This document shows positions 45,970 through 54,283 of a DNA stretch of 64,000 bases, in pieces. The translations under genes and the position numbers were made by a program. Below the pieces are notes generated by a model. It had not been told where the DNA came from and did not search any database. It worked only from the letters and a program-made list of their open reading frames with translations. Position 1 is the first letter of the stretch; every line of letters begins with the position of its first letter. The DNA is from Pedobacter hiemivivus (GTDB lineage: Bacteria > Bacteroidota > Bacteroidia > Sphingobacteriales > Sphingobacteriaceae): the NCBI RefSeq assembly GCF_004331685.1, contig NZ_SJSM01000010.1, positions 123,415 to 187,414 on the forward strand, given 5' to 3'.

Positions 45970-46650
45970 TTATAGCTTTTTAAATGGGATATCCATCAAA
46001 TTATAGGCCCGCCAGCCGATAAAATCAAAATGCCACCATTCATTTTCTAGTACCCTGAAGCCATATTGCTGCATGGTATTGATGAGCAACTGCCTGTTTT
46101 TTATGATTTCGGGAGGCAACTTGGTATAGCTCACCGCCGCTTCGGGGGCAAAACTGTCGTATGCCGTCGGCATTTTAAGCTCCTTACCGGTTTTCAAGTT
46201 GATTAAAGTCAGGTCAACGGCGCAGCCCCGATTGTGTCTGGAGCCTCTGTTTGGGTTGGCTACAAACATTTTGTCCGAGGCTTCCTTATAAAAAGCAACT
46301 GTTATGCTATAAGGACGATAGGCATCAAACACTTTTAGGCCATAGCCCTTTTTTTTAAGGTTTGCCTGCACTTTTTTAAGTTGAAGAACCACCGGTTTTC
46401 GGGCGAATGCTCGGGCTTGAGGGTACATTACGCGCTTCATAAAGTTGTCTTTAGTCGCGTATTTGATATCTAGAACGAGCCCGGGAACATACTTTTTAAT
46501 TTCCAGAAGCCGATAGTTGCTGTTCTTTTTGCAAGAATCTAAATATTCAGGATAGGCGTTTATAGCCAGCCCATAAGGGTTGAGGTTATTCTTTTGTGCA
46601 TGAACAGAAAAACAATAGCCTACCAATAAGAGCAGGAGAATTTTTTTCAT
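45970..46650 (-). CDS. D-alanyl-D-alanine dipeptidase, VanX/DdpX family
   Basis: A secreted M15D zinc dipeptidase of 226 residues, with a signal peptide (ILLLLLVGYCFSVHAQ). The zinc motif SRHNRGCAVDLTL and the catalytic EWWHFDF are both complete. Such enzymes cleave free D-Ala-D-Ala. No vanH, vanA, vanS or vanR genes are near, so a peptidoglycan recycling role is favoured. It lies 12 bases downstream of the alanine dehydrogenase gene, likely in one transcript. Confidence 0.9.
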   Translation of the reverse strand: MKKILLLLLVGYCFSVHAQKNNLNPYGLAINAYPEYLDSCKKNSNYRLLEIKKYVPGLVLDIKYATKDNFMKRVMYPQARAFARKPVVLQLKKVQANLKKKGYGLKVFDAYRPYSITVAFYKEASDKMFVANPNRGSRHNRGCAVDLTLINLKTGKELKMPTAYDSFAPEAAVSYTKLPPEIIKNRQLLINTMQQYGFRVLENEWWHFDFIGWRAYNLMDIPFKKL

Positions 46651-46661
46651 TGATGAGGGCG

Positions 46662-47894
46662 TTACTGATTGGCAGCTACGATTAGATCCAGGTCTTTATA
46701 AGGCAAATTAAACATGCTGGCTAGATCTTTACTAGTAAGATGGCCTTGGTAAATGTACAGCGCCTCTCTTATACCCGGTTTGCTCCAAACAAGATTCATT
46801 AATCCTCCCATATCACCTATGTCTACTAAAATTGGGGTAAAGATATTGGTAAGTGCATATGAAGCTGTCCTTGGTACTCTAGAAGCTATATTAGGCACAC
46901 AATAATGAATCACATCATGCTTTCTAAATACTGGATTCTTATGGTTGGTTACTTCCGAAGTTTCAAAACATCCACCCTGATCAATACTTACATCAATCAC
47001 CACCGAATTTGGTTTCATCCTGGCCACAGTTTCTTCCATCACCACACAAGGGCTTCTGCCATGCGTAGCTCGAATGGCGCCAATCACCACATCACAGGTT
47101 GTAATGGCTTTGCTCAGCACGATAGGTTGCATCACAGAGGTGAATACGCGGGTTCCTAAGTTATTTTGAAGGCGTCTAAGGCGATAAAGAGAGCTATCGA
47201 ACACTTTCACCTCTGCGCCAAGCGAAATGGCTGCACGGGCAGCATATTCGCCGACAGTTCCTGCACCTAGAATAACAATCTCAGTTGGTGGAACACCGGT
47301 AAAGCCACCCAGCATTAATCCCTTTCCTCCGGTCACATTACTTAGGTATTCAGCCGCAATTAAAATCGAGGTTGCTCCAACAATTTCACTCATTGAACGG
47401 ACGACGCTTAAAATATTTCCTTCATCTCTAATGTGCTCAAAACAAATCGCATTGATCTTTTTATTTAGGAGTGCTTTAAGGTAGGATTCTTTAAGTGCGC
47501 CCATTTGCAGGGCTGAAATTAGGGTTTGTCCTTTGTGCATCATGGCAATTTCCCCTACAGTTGGTGGCGCGATCTTTACAATGATATCGGCATCAAAAAC
47601 CTCCTTTTTATGGAAGCTAATTGTTGCACCCTGTTCACTATACTCATTATCAGAGAAATTTGCGGCTACACCGGCTCCACTCTCAATAATTACTTTGTGT
47701 CCATTGTTTACAAGTAATGCAACAGATAAAGGGGTCAATGCAATCCTGTTTTCCTGAAAGGAGATCTCTTTTGGAATGCCAATGTACAAGCTGTTGTTCT
47801 TCTTACTTATCTCTGCCATTGCCTCCTTTGGTTGTATTAAACCTTGCTGAGCAATGGAGGCCATACCTTCGCGTAATCCTGTAGCCATTTTCAT
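46662..47894 (-). CDS. ald: alanine dehydrogenase
   Basis: NAD-dependent oxidation of L-alanine to pyruvate and ammonia. The 410-residue chain starts later than the core family by about 25 residues. It shows GIPKEISFQENRIALTP (residues 34-50), the DSGAG-like IIESGAGVAANFSDNEY, a Rossmann motif VILGAGTVGEYAARAA, and C-terminal NIASRVPRTASYALTN. Similar to the ald/PntA-like fold; the dehydrogenase is preferred because the chain is single-domain. First of two genes with the D-Ala-D-Ala dipeptidase. Confidence 0.88.
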   Translation of the reverse strand: MKMATGLREGMASIAQQGLIQPKEAMAEISKKNNSLYIGIPKEISFQENRIALTPLSVALLVNNGHKVIIESGAGVAANFSDNEYSEQGATISFHKKEVFDADIIVKIAPPTVGEIAMMHKGQTLISALQMGALKESYLKALLNKKINAICFEHIRDEGNILSVVRSMSEIVGATSILIAAEYLSNVTGGKGLMLGGFTGVPPTEIVILGAGTVGEYAARAAISLGAEVKVFDSSLYRLRRLQNNLGTRVFTSVMQPIVLSKAITTCDVVIGAIRATHGRSPCVVMEETVARMKPNSVVIDVSIDQGGCFETSEVTNHKNPVFRKHDVIHYCVPNIASRVPRTASYALTNIFTPILVDIGDMGGLMNLVWSKPGIREALYIYQGHLTSKDLASMFNLPYKDLDLIVAANQ

Positions 47895-47949
47895 TTATAG
47901 ATTTGGATTGAAATTAAGCAAATTAGCTGAAATAAAGAGTGTTTGGCGT

Positions 47950-48375
47950 TTAAATTTTTGAAATTGACAATATACGGTCATTCTCATTCTGTGCCGAAAT
48001 TTCTATTTTTACAAAATGTAGGGGTAAAAGGGGGGCAATTTTCTCCGGCCACTCTATAAAACAGATATTTCCCGAATAAAAATATTCTTCGTAGCCAATA
48101 TCATAGGCTTCCTGCAGGTTTTTAATTCTGTAGAAATCAAAGTGATAAATGACTTTGCCATTGGCATCGTATTCGTTCACAATAGAAAATGTTGGACTGG
48201 TAACCACTTTCGTTACCCCCAGTTCTTTAGCTAAAGCTTTGATCAAGGTGGTTTTTCCAGCGCCCATTTCTCCCTCAAAAATAAAAATCTGGTCGTCCTG
48301 AGTGGCTTCTATGATTCTTTTTGCCGCATTTTCAAGGCCACCAAGGCCATTAACTTCAATTTTTATAGTTTCCAT
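47950..48375 (-). CDS. tsaE: tRNA threonylcarbamoyladenosine biosynthesis protein TsaE
   Basis: ATPase component that helps TsaB/TsaD make t6A37 in tRNAs. The 141-residue length is normal. Walker A is GEMGAGKTTLI near residue 35; TSPTFSIVNEY and HFDFYRI are conserved. It is upstream of ald on the same strand with a 55-base gap; tsaB and tsaD are elsewhere. Confidence 0.93.
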   Translation of the reverse strand: METIKIEVNGLGGLENAAKRIIEATQDDQIFIFEGEMGAGKTTLIKALAKELGVTKVVTSPTFSIVNEYDANGKVIYHFDFYRIKNLQEAYDIGYEEYFYSGNICFIEWPEKIAPLLPLHFVKIEISAQNENDRILSISKI

Positions 48376-48417
48376 ACTTAAGCAAATTTATAATAATTCG
48401 AATAATTTCTAAGTGTA

Positions 48418-48451
48418 CTGATACAGATTGGGCTGAACAGATCTGTATCAG
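48418..48451. repeat. hairpin upstream of tsaE
   Basis: CTGATACAGAT (48418-48428) pairs perfectly with ATCTGTATCAG (48441-48451) around a 12-base loop. It lies 43 bases upstream of the tsaE start, in the same gap as the 11-nt repeat structure. No T run follows; role unknown. Confidence 0.65.
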
Positions 48452-48488
48452 CGTTTTGGCAGCGTGCTTAATGAATAGGGAATGACAA

Positions 48489-48655
48489 GGGGGTAAGTAG
48501 GGAATGAGTAGCGGATTCCTTTACCTTTCCTTTACCGTTGGGTTGGGGTTGCTATACCCTAGGGGTAAAGCAAGGGTATAGCAAAGGTAAAGGAAGGGTA
48601 ACGCAGGGGTAAAGCAACCCCCTACTTATCCGCTATTCATTCCCTACTTATCCCC
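48489..48655. repeat. cruciform-like array of degenerate 11-nt units
   Basis: Outer arms of 28 bases at 48489-48516 and 48628-48655 pair with two mismatches. Inside, the + strand carries five consecutive 11-nt units near 48561-48615 (AGGGGTAAAGC, AAGGGTATAGC, AAAGGTAAAGG, AAGGGTAACGC, AGGGGTAAAGC). The same kind of unit runs in the opposite sense at 48517-48560. A perfect 12-bp inner pair (TTGCTATACCCT / AGGGTATAGCAA) is also present. It is in the gap between porX and tsaE. Mobile-element-like or a regulatory structure; no coding potential seen. Confidence 0.75.
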
Positions 48656-48741
48656 AACTCATAGTAATACGTGACAACACTGTGTCTTGTCCTGATTCAG
48701 CATGTGTTTTATAAACTCATGGCAGGAATTAACAACAGAAA

Positions 48742-48766
48742 GGCCGCATCAAAACATGATGCGGCC
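48742..48766 (-). terminator. terminator of porX
   Basis: GGCCGCATCA pairs with TGATGCGGCC around a 5-base loop, 31 bases after the porX stop. On the minus strand a short TTTCTGTT follows. Confidence 0.75.
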
Positions 48767-48796
48767 TCCGGTAAAATTGATAAAAGCGGTTATAGA

Positions 48797-50353
48797 CTAT
48801 CTCGAGCTGTAGGTTGCAATAGGGATAATCATCTCTTCCAGGGAAATACCTCCATGCTGGAAAGTCTCATTGTAATAGTTTACAAACTGATTATAGTTGT
48901 TCTGATAAACAAAATAGCGGTCTTCCTTCGCGAAAATGTAGTTAGAGCTGATGTTTATTTTAGGCAACTGCGCTTCATGTGGGTTTTTAATCAAAAAGAC
49001 CTCTTTAGCATTGTAATTAAGGTTTCTTCCTTGTTTATAACGCAGATTGGTATTGGTATTTCTGTCGCCAATTACCTTACTTGGGTGCTTAACCCGGATG
49101 GTACCATGGTCGGTCGTAATCACCAGTTTAACCCGTTTCTGTGAAATCTTTTTAAGCAAGTCCATCAATGGAGAGTGCTCAAACCAAGAAAGGGTCAATG
49201 AGCGATAGGCAGCATCGTCGTTAGCTAGTTCGCGAATCATCTGCATATCGGTACGGGCATGCGAAAGCATATCTACAAAGTTGTAAACAATAGCATTGAA
49301 GTCGTTTTGCAATAAGTTGTTGACTTGCTCATTCAGGGCCCGACCATCGTCATAAGTCAGGATTTTATTGTAGCTGAATTTGCATTCCTTCCGTAGGCTA
49401 CGTTTGATCTGATCAGCAAGAAAAGCAGCTTCGTGCATATTCTTTCCTCCTTCATCATCATCATTCTGCCACAAACCAGGGAAGCGTTTTTCCATCTCCA
49501 AAGGCATTAAACCTGAGAATATGGCATTTCTGGCATATTGCGTCGCTGTAGGCAGAATGCTGCTATAAATATCCTCATCATCCATTCTAAAGTATTCGGT
49601 AATTAATGGATTAATGATGCGCCATTGATCGTAGCGAAGGTTATCAATCAGGATAAAGAAGACAGGAGTGGTGTCGTTAATTAATGGGAATACCTTCTTT
49701 TTTAACAGTTCGTTTGACAATAATGGAGCCGTTCCTTTGCCATTTACCCAGCCCAGGTAGTGGTCTTCAATAAATTTGGAAAATTGAGTATTGGCTTCAG
49801 ATTTTTGCATCGTTAGAATCTCATGCATTTGTGGGTCGTCCAATTTTTCGAGCTCTAGCTCCCAAAAAACCAGTTTTTTATATACTTCAACCCATTCCTC
49901 ATAACTCAGCTTGTCATTTAGTGTCATCCCCAGCCGTCTAAAGTCCTGCTGGTAAGCCATAGATGTCTTTTCGCTAACCAGACGCTTATTGTCAATGAGC
50001 TTTTTAATGGTCAGTAAAACCTGCTTAGGATTCACGGGTTTAATCAGGTAGTCATCTATTTTAGATCCAATGGCATCTTCCATCAGGTTTTCTTCTTCAC
50101 TTTTGGTGATCAGCACCACAGGCACATCGTTTCTGATGTTTTTTATGGCACTAAGGGTTTCCAATCCACTCATTCCTGGCATATTTTCATCCAGAAAAAC
50201 TAAGTCAAAATGCTCCTTTCCAAACGCTTCAAGGGCATCATTTCCATTGGTGTAGGTGGTTACATGATATCCTTTTTCATTCAATAATAATATATGTGGT
50301 TTTAATAAGTTAATCTCATCATCGGCCCATAAAATCTTAGTCTCTTGCATCAT
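48797..50353 (-). CDS. porX: PorX-like response regulator with PglZ domain
   Basis: A receiver domain fused to a PglZ (alkaline phosphatase-like) domain, the PorX architecture known to regulate the type IX secretion system with PorY. I use the first of two adjacent ATGs (50353), giving 518 residues; a longer frame to 50587 would overlap the HD gene. The receiver has the acidic pocket DDE (residues 11-13), phospho-acceptor Asp55 in VFLDENMPG and Lys in LITKSEE. The PglZ part shows LIDNLRYDQW and TTDHGTIRVKHP. No por or gld genes are adjacent. Confidence 0.9.
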   Translation of the reverse strand: MMQETKILWADDEINLLKPHILLLNEKGYHVTTYTNGNDALEAFGKEHFDLVFLDENMPGMSGLETLSAIKNIRNDVPVVLITKSEEENLMEDAIGSKIDDYLIKPVNPKQVLLTIKKLIDNKRLVSEKTSMAYQQDFRRLGMTLNDKLSYEEWVEVYKKLVFWELELEKLDDPQMHEILTMQKSEANTQFSKFIEDHYLGWVNGKGTAPLLSNELLKKKVFPLINDTTPVFFILIDNLRYDQWRIINPLITEYFRMDDEDIYSSILPTATQYARNAIFSGLMPLEMEKRFPGLWQNDDDEGGKNMHEAAFLADQIKRSLRKECKFSYNKILTYDDGRALNEQVNNLLQNDFNAIVYNFVDMLSHARTDMQMIRELANDDAAYRSLTLSWFEHSPLMDLLKKISQKRVKLVITTDHGTIRVKHPSKVIGDRNTNTNLRYKQGRNLNYNAKEVFLIKNPHEAQLPKINISSNYIFAKEDRYFVYQNNYNQFVNYYNETFQHGGISLEEMIIPIATYSSR

Positions 50354-50455
50354 TATATCTGTATAATGTAAAAATAATTCCTCGAAAAGAGTCTTCTCCT
50401 TCTTAGTTATGGATAAAAATAGCAATTTTTGTACCGCATAATTTATTTTTAGAGA

Positions 50456-51679
50456 TTGAACAAAAAGAAAATCATAAATGATCCGGTATATGGCTTCATA
50501 AATATCCCTTCTGAAATCATATTCGACCTGATCGCTCATCCGTATTTTCAAAGGCTCAGGTATATTAAGCAGCTGGGAATGACACACCTTGTGTATCCAG
50601 GGGCTTTACATACCAGGTTTCATCATGCTATAGGCGCGATGCACTTGATGAGTTTGGCGATTGAAGTGTTGAGAGGGAAAGGGCATGAAATTACTTCTGC
50701 GGAAGAAGAAGCTGCCACAATTGCCATTTTGCTGCATGACATTGGCCATGGGCCTTTTTCTCATGCGCTGGAGCATACTTTAGTGAATGGGATTAAGCAT
50801 GAGGATATTTCTATGATGATGATGGAAAAACTGAATGTAGAATTTGAAGGGCGATTAACTTTAGCAATCAATATCTTTAAAGGGGATTACGCAAAAACTT
50901 TTCTTCCCCAATTGGTTTCTAGTCAACTTGATCTTGACCGAATGGATTATTTGAATCGTGACAGCTTTTTTACGGGGGTAAGCGAGGGCGTAATTAGTTT
51001 TGACAGGATCATTAAGATGTTTAATGTACTGGATAACCAACTGGTGATTGAGGAGAAGGGGATTTATTCAATCGAAAAGTTTTTGATTGCCAGAAGGTTA
51101 ATGTACTGGCAGGTATATCTGCATAAAACGGTGATTGCCGGAGAAATGTTGTTGGTTAAGATTTTAGAGCGCGCAAAATATTTGGCAGGAAATGGCGAAG
51201 TATTATTTGCAACGCCAGCACTACAGCATTTTTTAAAAAATGAGATTACGGAGTCAGAATTCTTTACTTCGGATTTGCATTTATCGCAGTTTTCAAAATT
51301 GGATGATCAGGATATTTTTGCTTCGGTAAAAGTTTGGGCGGATCATCCGGATAGAGTTTTGTCGGTGCTTTGTGGCATGCTTACCCAAAGAAATTTGTAT
51401 AAGGTGGAGATCAGTAATGAGGTTCCTAACAAAAACAGGGTGAATGACTTGCGGGAAAGAACGGCAGCTTTTTTAAAAGTAAATGAAACAGATGTATGTT
51501 ATTTTGTGTTTACGGATATAATTAGAAATAGGGCCTATAACGCCGGTAGTGGCAATATTAATATTCTGTTGAAAAACAATACCATCATTGATATTGCAAA
51601 AGCATCGGATTTATCTAACTTAGAATCTTTAGACAAGACTGTAAAGAAACATATACTTTGCTATCCGCGAATTATTTAG
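50456..51679 (+). CDS. HD-domain phosphohydrolase (dGTPase/SAMHD1-like)
   Basis: A 407-residue HD protein. The HD metal motif is LLHDIGHGPFSHALEH, with an earlier metal-binding His in YPGALHTRFHHAIGAMHL and a downstream Asp in SSQLDLDRMDYLNRD. The pattern is that of the YdhJ/dGTPase-related group, which includes dNTP triphosphohydrolases. Start codon is TTG: an in-frame TAG lies 6 bases upstream, and the next Met codon is deep in the domain. Divergent from porX over a 102-base gap. Confidence 0.84.
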   Translation: MNKKKIINDPVYGFINIPSEIIFDLIAHPYFQRLRYIKQLGMTHLVYPGALHTRFHHAIGAMHLMSLAIEVLRGKGHEITSAEEEAATIAILLHDIGHGPFSHALEHTLVNGIKHEDISMMMMEKLNVEFEGRLTLAINIFKGDYAKTFLPQLVSSQLDLDRMDYLNRDSFFTGVSEGVISFDRIIKMFNVLDNQLVIEEKGIYSIEKFLIARRLMYWQVYLHKTVIAGEMLLVKILERAKYLAGNGEVLFATPALQHFLKNEITESEFFTSDLHLSQFSKLDDQDIFASVKVWADHPDRVLSVLCGMLTQRNLYKVEISNEVPNKNRVNDLRERTAAFLKVNETDVCYFVFTDIIRNRAYNAGSGNINILLKNNTIIDIAKASDLSNLESLDKTVKKHILCYPRII

Positions 51680-51763
51680 CACAATTTAACAAAATATTAA
51701 ATAATTAATCCCGTTTTTTAGGTAGTTGATTGAAGACGTCAGTCAATTACCTAAAGAGGTTTA

Positions 51764-51794
51764 TTTGTTCATATCAATTTAACATATAACTTTG
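51764..51794 (+). promoter_or_regulatory. Bacteroidota promoter of the lpx operon
   Basis: TTTG (51764-51767), 19 bases, then TAACTTTG (51787-51794), an exact TTTG-N19-TAnnTTTG promoter. The start codon of lpxD is 5 bases after it, so the transcript would begin at or beside the ATG. Confidence 0.72.
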
Positions 51795-51798
51795 TAAA

Positions 51799-52884
51799 AT
51801 GCAATTTACTGCCAAGCAGATAAGTGAGTTTATAGATGGTACCATTGAAGGCGACGAAAACGCAAAAGTCAGCGAGCTTTCAAAAATAGAAAATGGTAAG
51901 ACTGGTTCTTTATGCTTTTTATCTAACCCTAAGTACGAGAACTATTTATACCAGACAAATGCGTCAGTGGTAATTGTTGGGAAAGACTTTGTGCCTTCAC
52001 AAAAGGTAGGCAGCACCTTAATTCGGGTTGCTGATCCATACAGCGCTTTCTCAGTTTTACTGGATAAATATAATGAGGTGGTTAATCAGGCCAATACTCA
52101 AACGGGCATCGAACAGCCAAGTTTTATCCATCCATCAGCAAAAATTGGTAAAAATGTATTTATTGGTGCATTTTCTTATGTAGCTGAGAATGTGGAGATT
52201 GGTGATAATAGTAAAATTTCGCCCCAAGTATTTATTGGTGCGGATAGTGTTGTCGGAAAAAACTGCATTATTTCTCCGGGGGTAAAGATTTACAATCGTT
52301 CTGTTTTAGGAAATAACATCATCATCCATTCTAATACCGTAGTTGGTAGTGATGGATTTGGCTTTGCTCCGCAGGCAGATGGAACGTATACTAAAATCGC
52401 GCAGATTGGCAACGTGGTGATTGAAGATGATGTAGAGATTGGGGCTAATACAGCGATTGATAGGGCTACAATGGGCTCTACTTTCATCAGAAAAGGCGTT
52501 AAGTTGGACAATTTGATCCAGATTGCGCACAATGTTGATGTTGGTGAACACAGTGTTGTTGCAGCACAAACCGGAATTTCTGGCAGTTCAAAATTGGGCG
52601 AGAAGTCTGTTATTGGCGGCCAGGTAGGTATTGCCGGACACCTTTCCTTAGCCAAAGGAACCCAGATTGGTGCTCAGGCAGGAATAAATTTTAATACGAC
52701 TGAAGAAAATAAACAATGGCATGGCAGCCCTGCTCAGCCATTAAGAGATTGGATGCGGGCTTCTGTGATTTTTAAGCAGTTGCCGAGCGTTGAAAAAAGA
52801 ATAGCTAGCCTTGAAGCAAAAATAAAGGAGCTTACCTTGATCATCGAACAAAACAGTACAATAGCAAATAATAATGAACGTTAA
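51799..52884 (+). CDS. lpxD: UDP-3-O-(3-hydroxyacyl)glucosamine N-acyltransferase
   Basis: Third step of lipid A synthesis: adds the 2-N 3-hydroxyacyl chain. The 361 residues have the N-terminal uridine-binding domain (SLCFLSNPKYENYLYQT region), then a left-handed beta helix of hexapeptides from about residue 110 to 300 (IGANTAIDRATMGSTFI, IAHNVDVGEHSVVAAQTG, with the catalytic His in QIAHNVDVG), and a C-terminal helix. Overlaps lpxC by 11 bases, so translation is coupled. Confidence 0.95.
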   Translation: MQFTAKQISEFIDGTIEGDENAKVSELSKIENGKTGSLCFLSNPKYENYLYQTNASVVIVGKDFVPSQKVGSTLIRVADPYSAFSVLLDKYNEVVNQANTQTGIEQPSFIHPSAKIGKNVFIGAFSYVAENVEIGDNSKISPQVFIGADSVVGKNCIISPGVKIYNRSVLGNNIIIHSNTVVGSDGFGFAPQADGTYTKIAQIGNVVIEDDVEIGANTAIDRATMGSTFIRKGVKLDNLIQIAHNVDVGEHSVVAAQTGISGSSKLGEKSVIGGQVGIAGHLSLAKGTQIGAQAGINFNTTEENKQWHGSPAQPLRDWMRASVIFKQLPSVEKRIASLEAKIKELTLIIEQNSTIANNNER

Positions 52885-54283
52885 ACAAAAGACCATAAAA
52901 AACGAAGTTTCGGTAAGCGGTGTAGGCTTGCATACTGGAGCAAATGTTACACTTACATTTTGTCCGGCACCGGAAAATCACGGGTTTAAATTTCAAAGAA
53001 TTGATCTGCCTGGAAGTCCGATAGTTGATGCAGATTGTGATAATGTTACCGATACAGCGAGAGGAACAACCATTACTCAGAATGGAGCGAGTGTAAGTAC
53101 GGTAGAACATGTTATGGCCTCTTTGGTTGGAATGGACCTGGATAACGTGCTGATGAAGCTTGATGGCCCGGAAACACCAATTATGGATGGAAGTGCAATC
53201 GAGTTTTTAGATGCTTTAGAAAGTGCTGGTGTTCAATTGCAAAGCGTGGATAGAGAATATTTCCAAATTCCACATAACATTACTTATACAGAGCCTGATA
53301 GAAAAGTTGAGATTGTTGCAATGCCTTTAGACGACTATAGGTTTACTTGTATGATCGATTACAATTCACCGGTTCTGGGTAGTCAGCATGCTGGCATATC
53401 TAGTATTGCTGAATTTAAGAAAGAAATTGCTTCCTGCAGGACTTTCTGCTTTTTGCATGAACTGGAATATCAATTGCAAAACAACCTCATTAAAGGTGGT
53501 GATTTGAATAATGCCATTGTTATCGTTGATAAAGAGGTAACTAAGGAAGAATTGGATCATCTGGCTAAAATATTTAAGCGGAATGCAATTGAAGTTGCAC
53601 CGCAGGGTATTTTAAATAACATGGAATTGAGGCATCAAAATGAGCCGGCAAGACATAAATTGTTGGACATGATTGGTGATCTTGCCTTGGTTGGTGTTCA
53701 TTTGAAAGGCCATATTATGGCTGCAAGACCTGGCCACGCGGCTAACGTAGCTTTTGCTAAAAAAATCAAAGCAGCCATCAAAAAAGAAAAAAATAAAAAG
53801 GTGCATCATGTTTATGATACGACCGTAAAACCGCTATACGATATTGTTCAGATTATGGACATATTGCCTCACCGTCAGCCATTTTTGTTTATCGACAAGA
53901 TATTGGAATTGAGTAAAACTCATGTTGTTGGTGTGAAAAATGTAACCATGAACGAGGAGTTCTTTAAAGGTCATTTTCCAGGAGCGCCTGTTTTTCCGGG
54001 TGTGATTCAGATTGAAGCGATGGCTCAAACTGGAGGAATTTTAGTGCTGAGTACGGTGCCTGATCCAAGAAATTACCTTACCTTGTTCCTCAAAATTGAC
54101 AATGTGCGATTTAGAGCACAGGTTTCGCCTGGCGATACTATAGTTTTCAGATGTGATTTAATGGAGCCGATTAGAAGAGGCATCGCACAAATGAAAGGTG
54201 TAGGAATGGTAGGCGGAAAAGTGGTGGTTGAAGCAGAAATGATGGCCCAAATCGTAAAAGTAAAAGAAAACGAAACTACATGA
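52874..54283 (+). CDS. lpxC: bifunctional LpxC deacetylase/FabZ dehydratase
   Basis: A natural fusion of two enzymes in 469 residues, as known in Bacteroidota. The LpxC half (1-305) has zinc ligands His79 (VEHVMASL), His261 and Asp265 (ARHKLLDMIGDL) and performs the committed lipid A deacetylation. The FabZ half (about 320-469) has LPHRQPFLFIDKI and catalytic His367 and Glu381 (GHFPGAPVFPGVIQIEAMAQ). It dehydrates 3-hydroxyacyl-ACP, balancing lipid A and phospholipid acyl supply. Overlaps lpxD by 11 bases and lpxA by 4. Confidence 0.96.
   Translation: MNVKQKTIKNEVSVSGVGLHTGANVTLTFCPAPENHGFKFQRIDLPGSPIVDADCDNVTDTARGTTITQNGASVSTVEHVMASLVGMDLDNVLMKLDGPETPIMDGSAIEFLDALESAGVQLQSVDREYFQIPHNITYTEPDRKVEIVAMPLDDYRFTCMIDYNSPVLGSQHAGISSIAEFKKEIASCRTFCFLHELEYQLQNNLIKGGDLNNAIVIVDKEVTKEELDHLAKIFKRNAIEVAPQGILNNMELRHQNEPARHKLLDMIGDLALVGVHLKGHIMAARPGHAANVAFAKKIKAAIKKEKNKKVHHVYDTTVKPLYDIVQIMDILPHRQPFLFIDKILELSKTHVVGVKNVTMNEEFFKGHFPGAPVFPGVIQIEAMAQTGGILVLSTVPDPRNYLTLFLKIDNVRFRAQVSPGDTIVFRCDLMEPIRRGIAQMKGVGMVGGKVVVEAEMMAQIVKVKENETT

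Noticed and set aside
45970..46650. Vancomycin resistance (vanX)
   Set aside because: The protein is secreted and no vanHA or vanRS is nearby; a recycling dipeptidase explains it better.
48489..48655. CRISPR array
   Set aside because: The repeat unit is 11 bases and degenerate, without spacers, and it forms inverted arms; no cas genes.
48797..50353. PglZ domain as a sign of a BREX or Pgl phage defence system
   Set aside because: It is fused to a receiver domain as in PorX, and no brx/pgl genes are present.
50354..50587. 78-residue N-terminal extension of PorX
   Set aside because: It overlaps the divergent HD gene and precedes a complete receiver domain.
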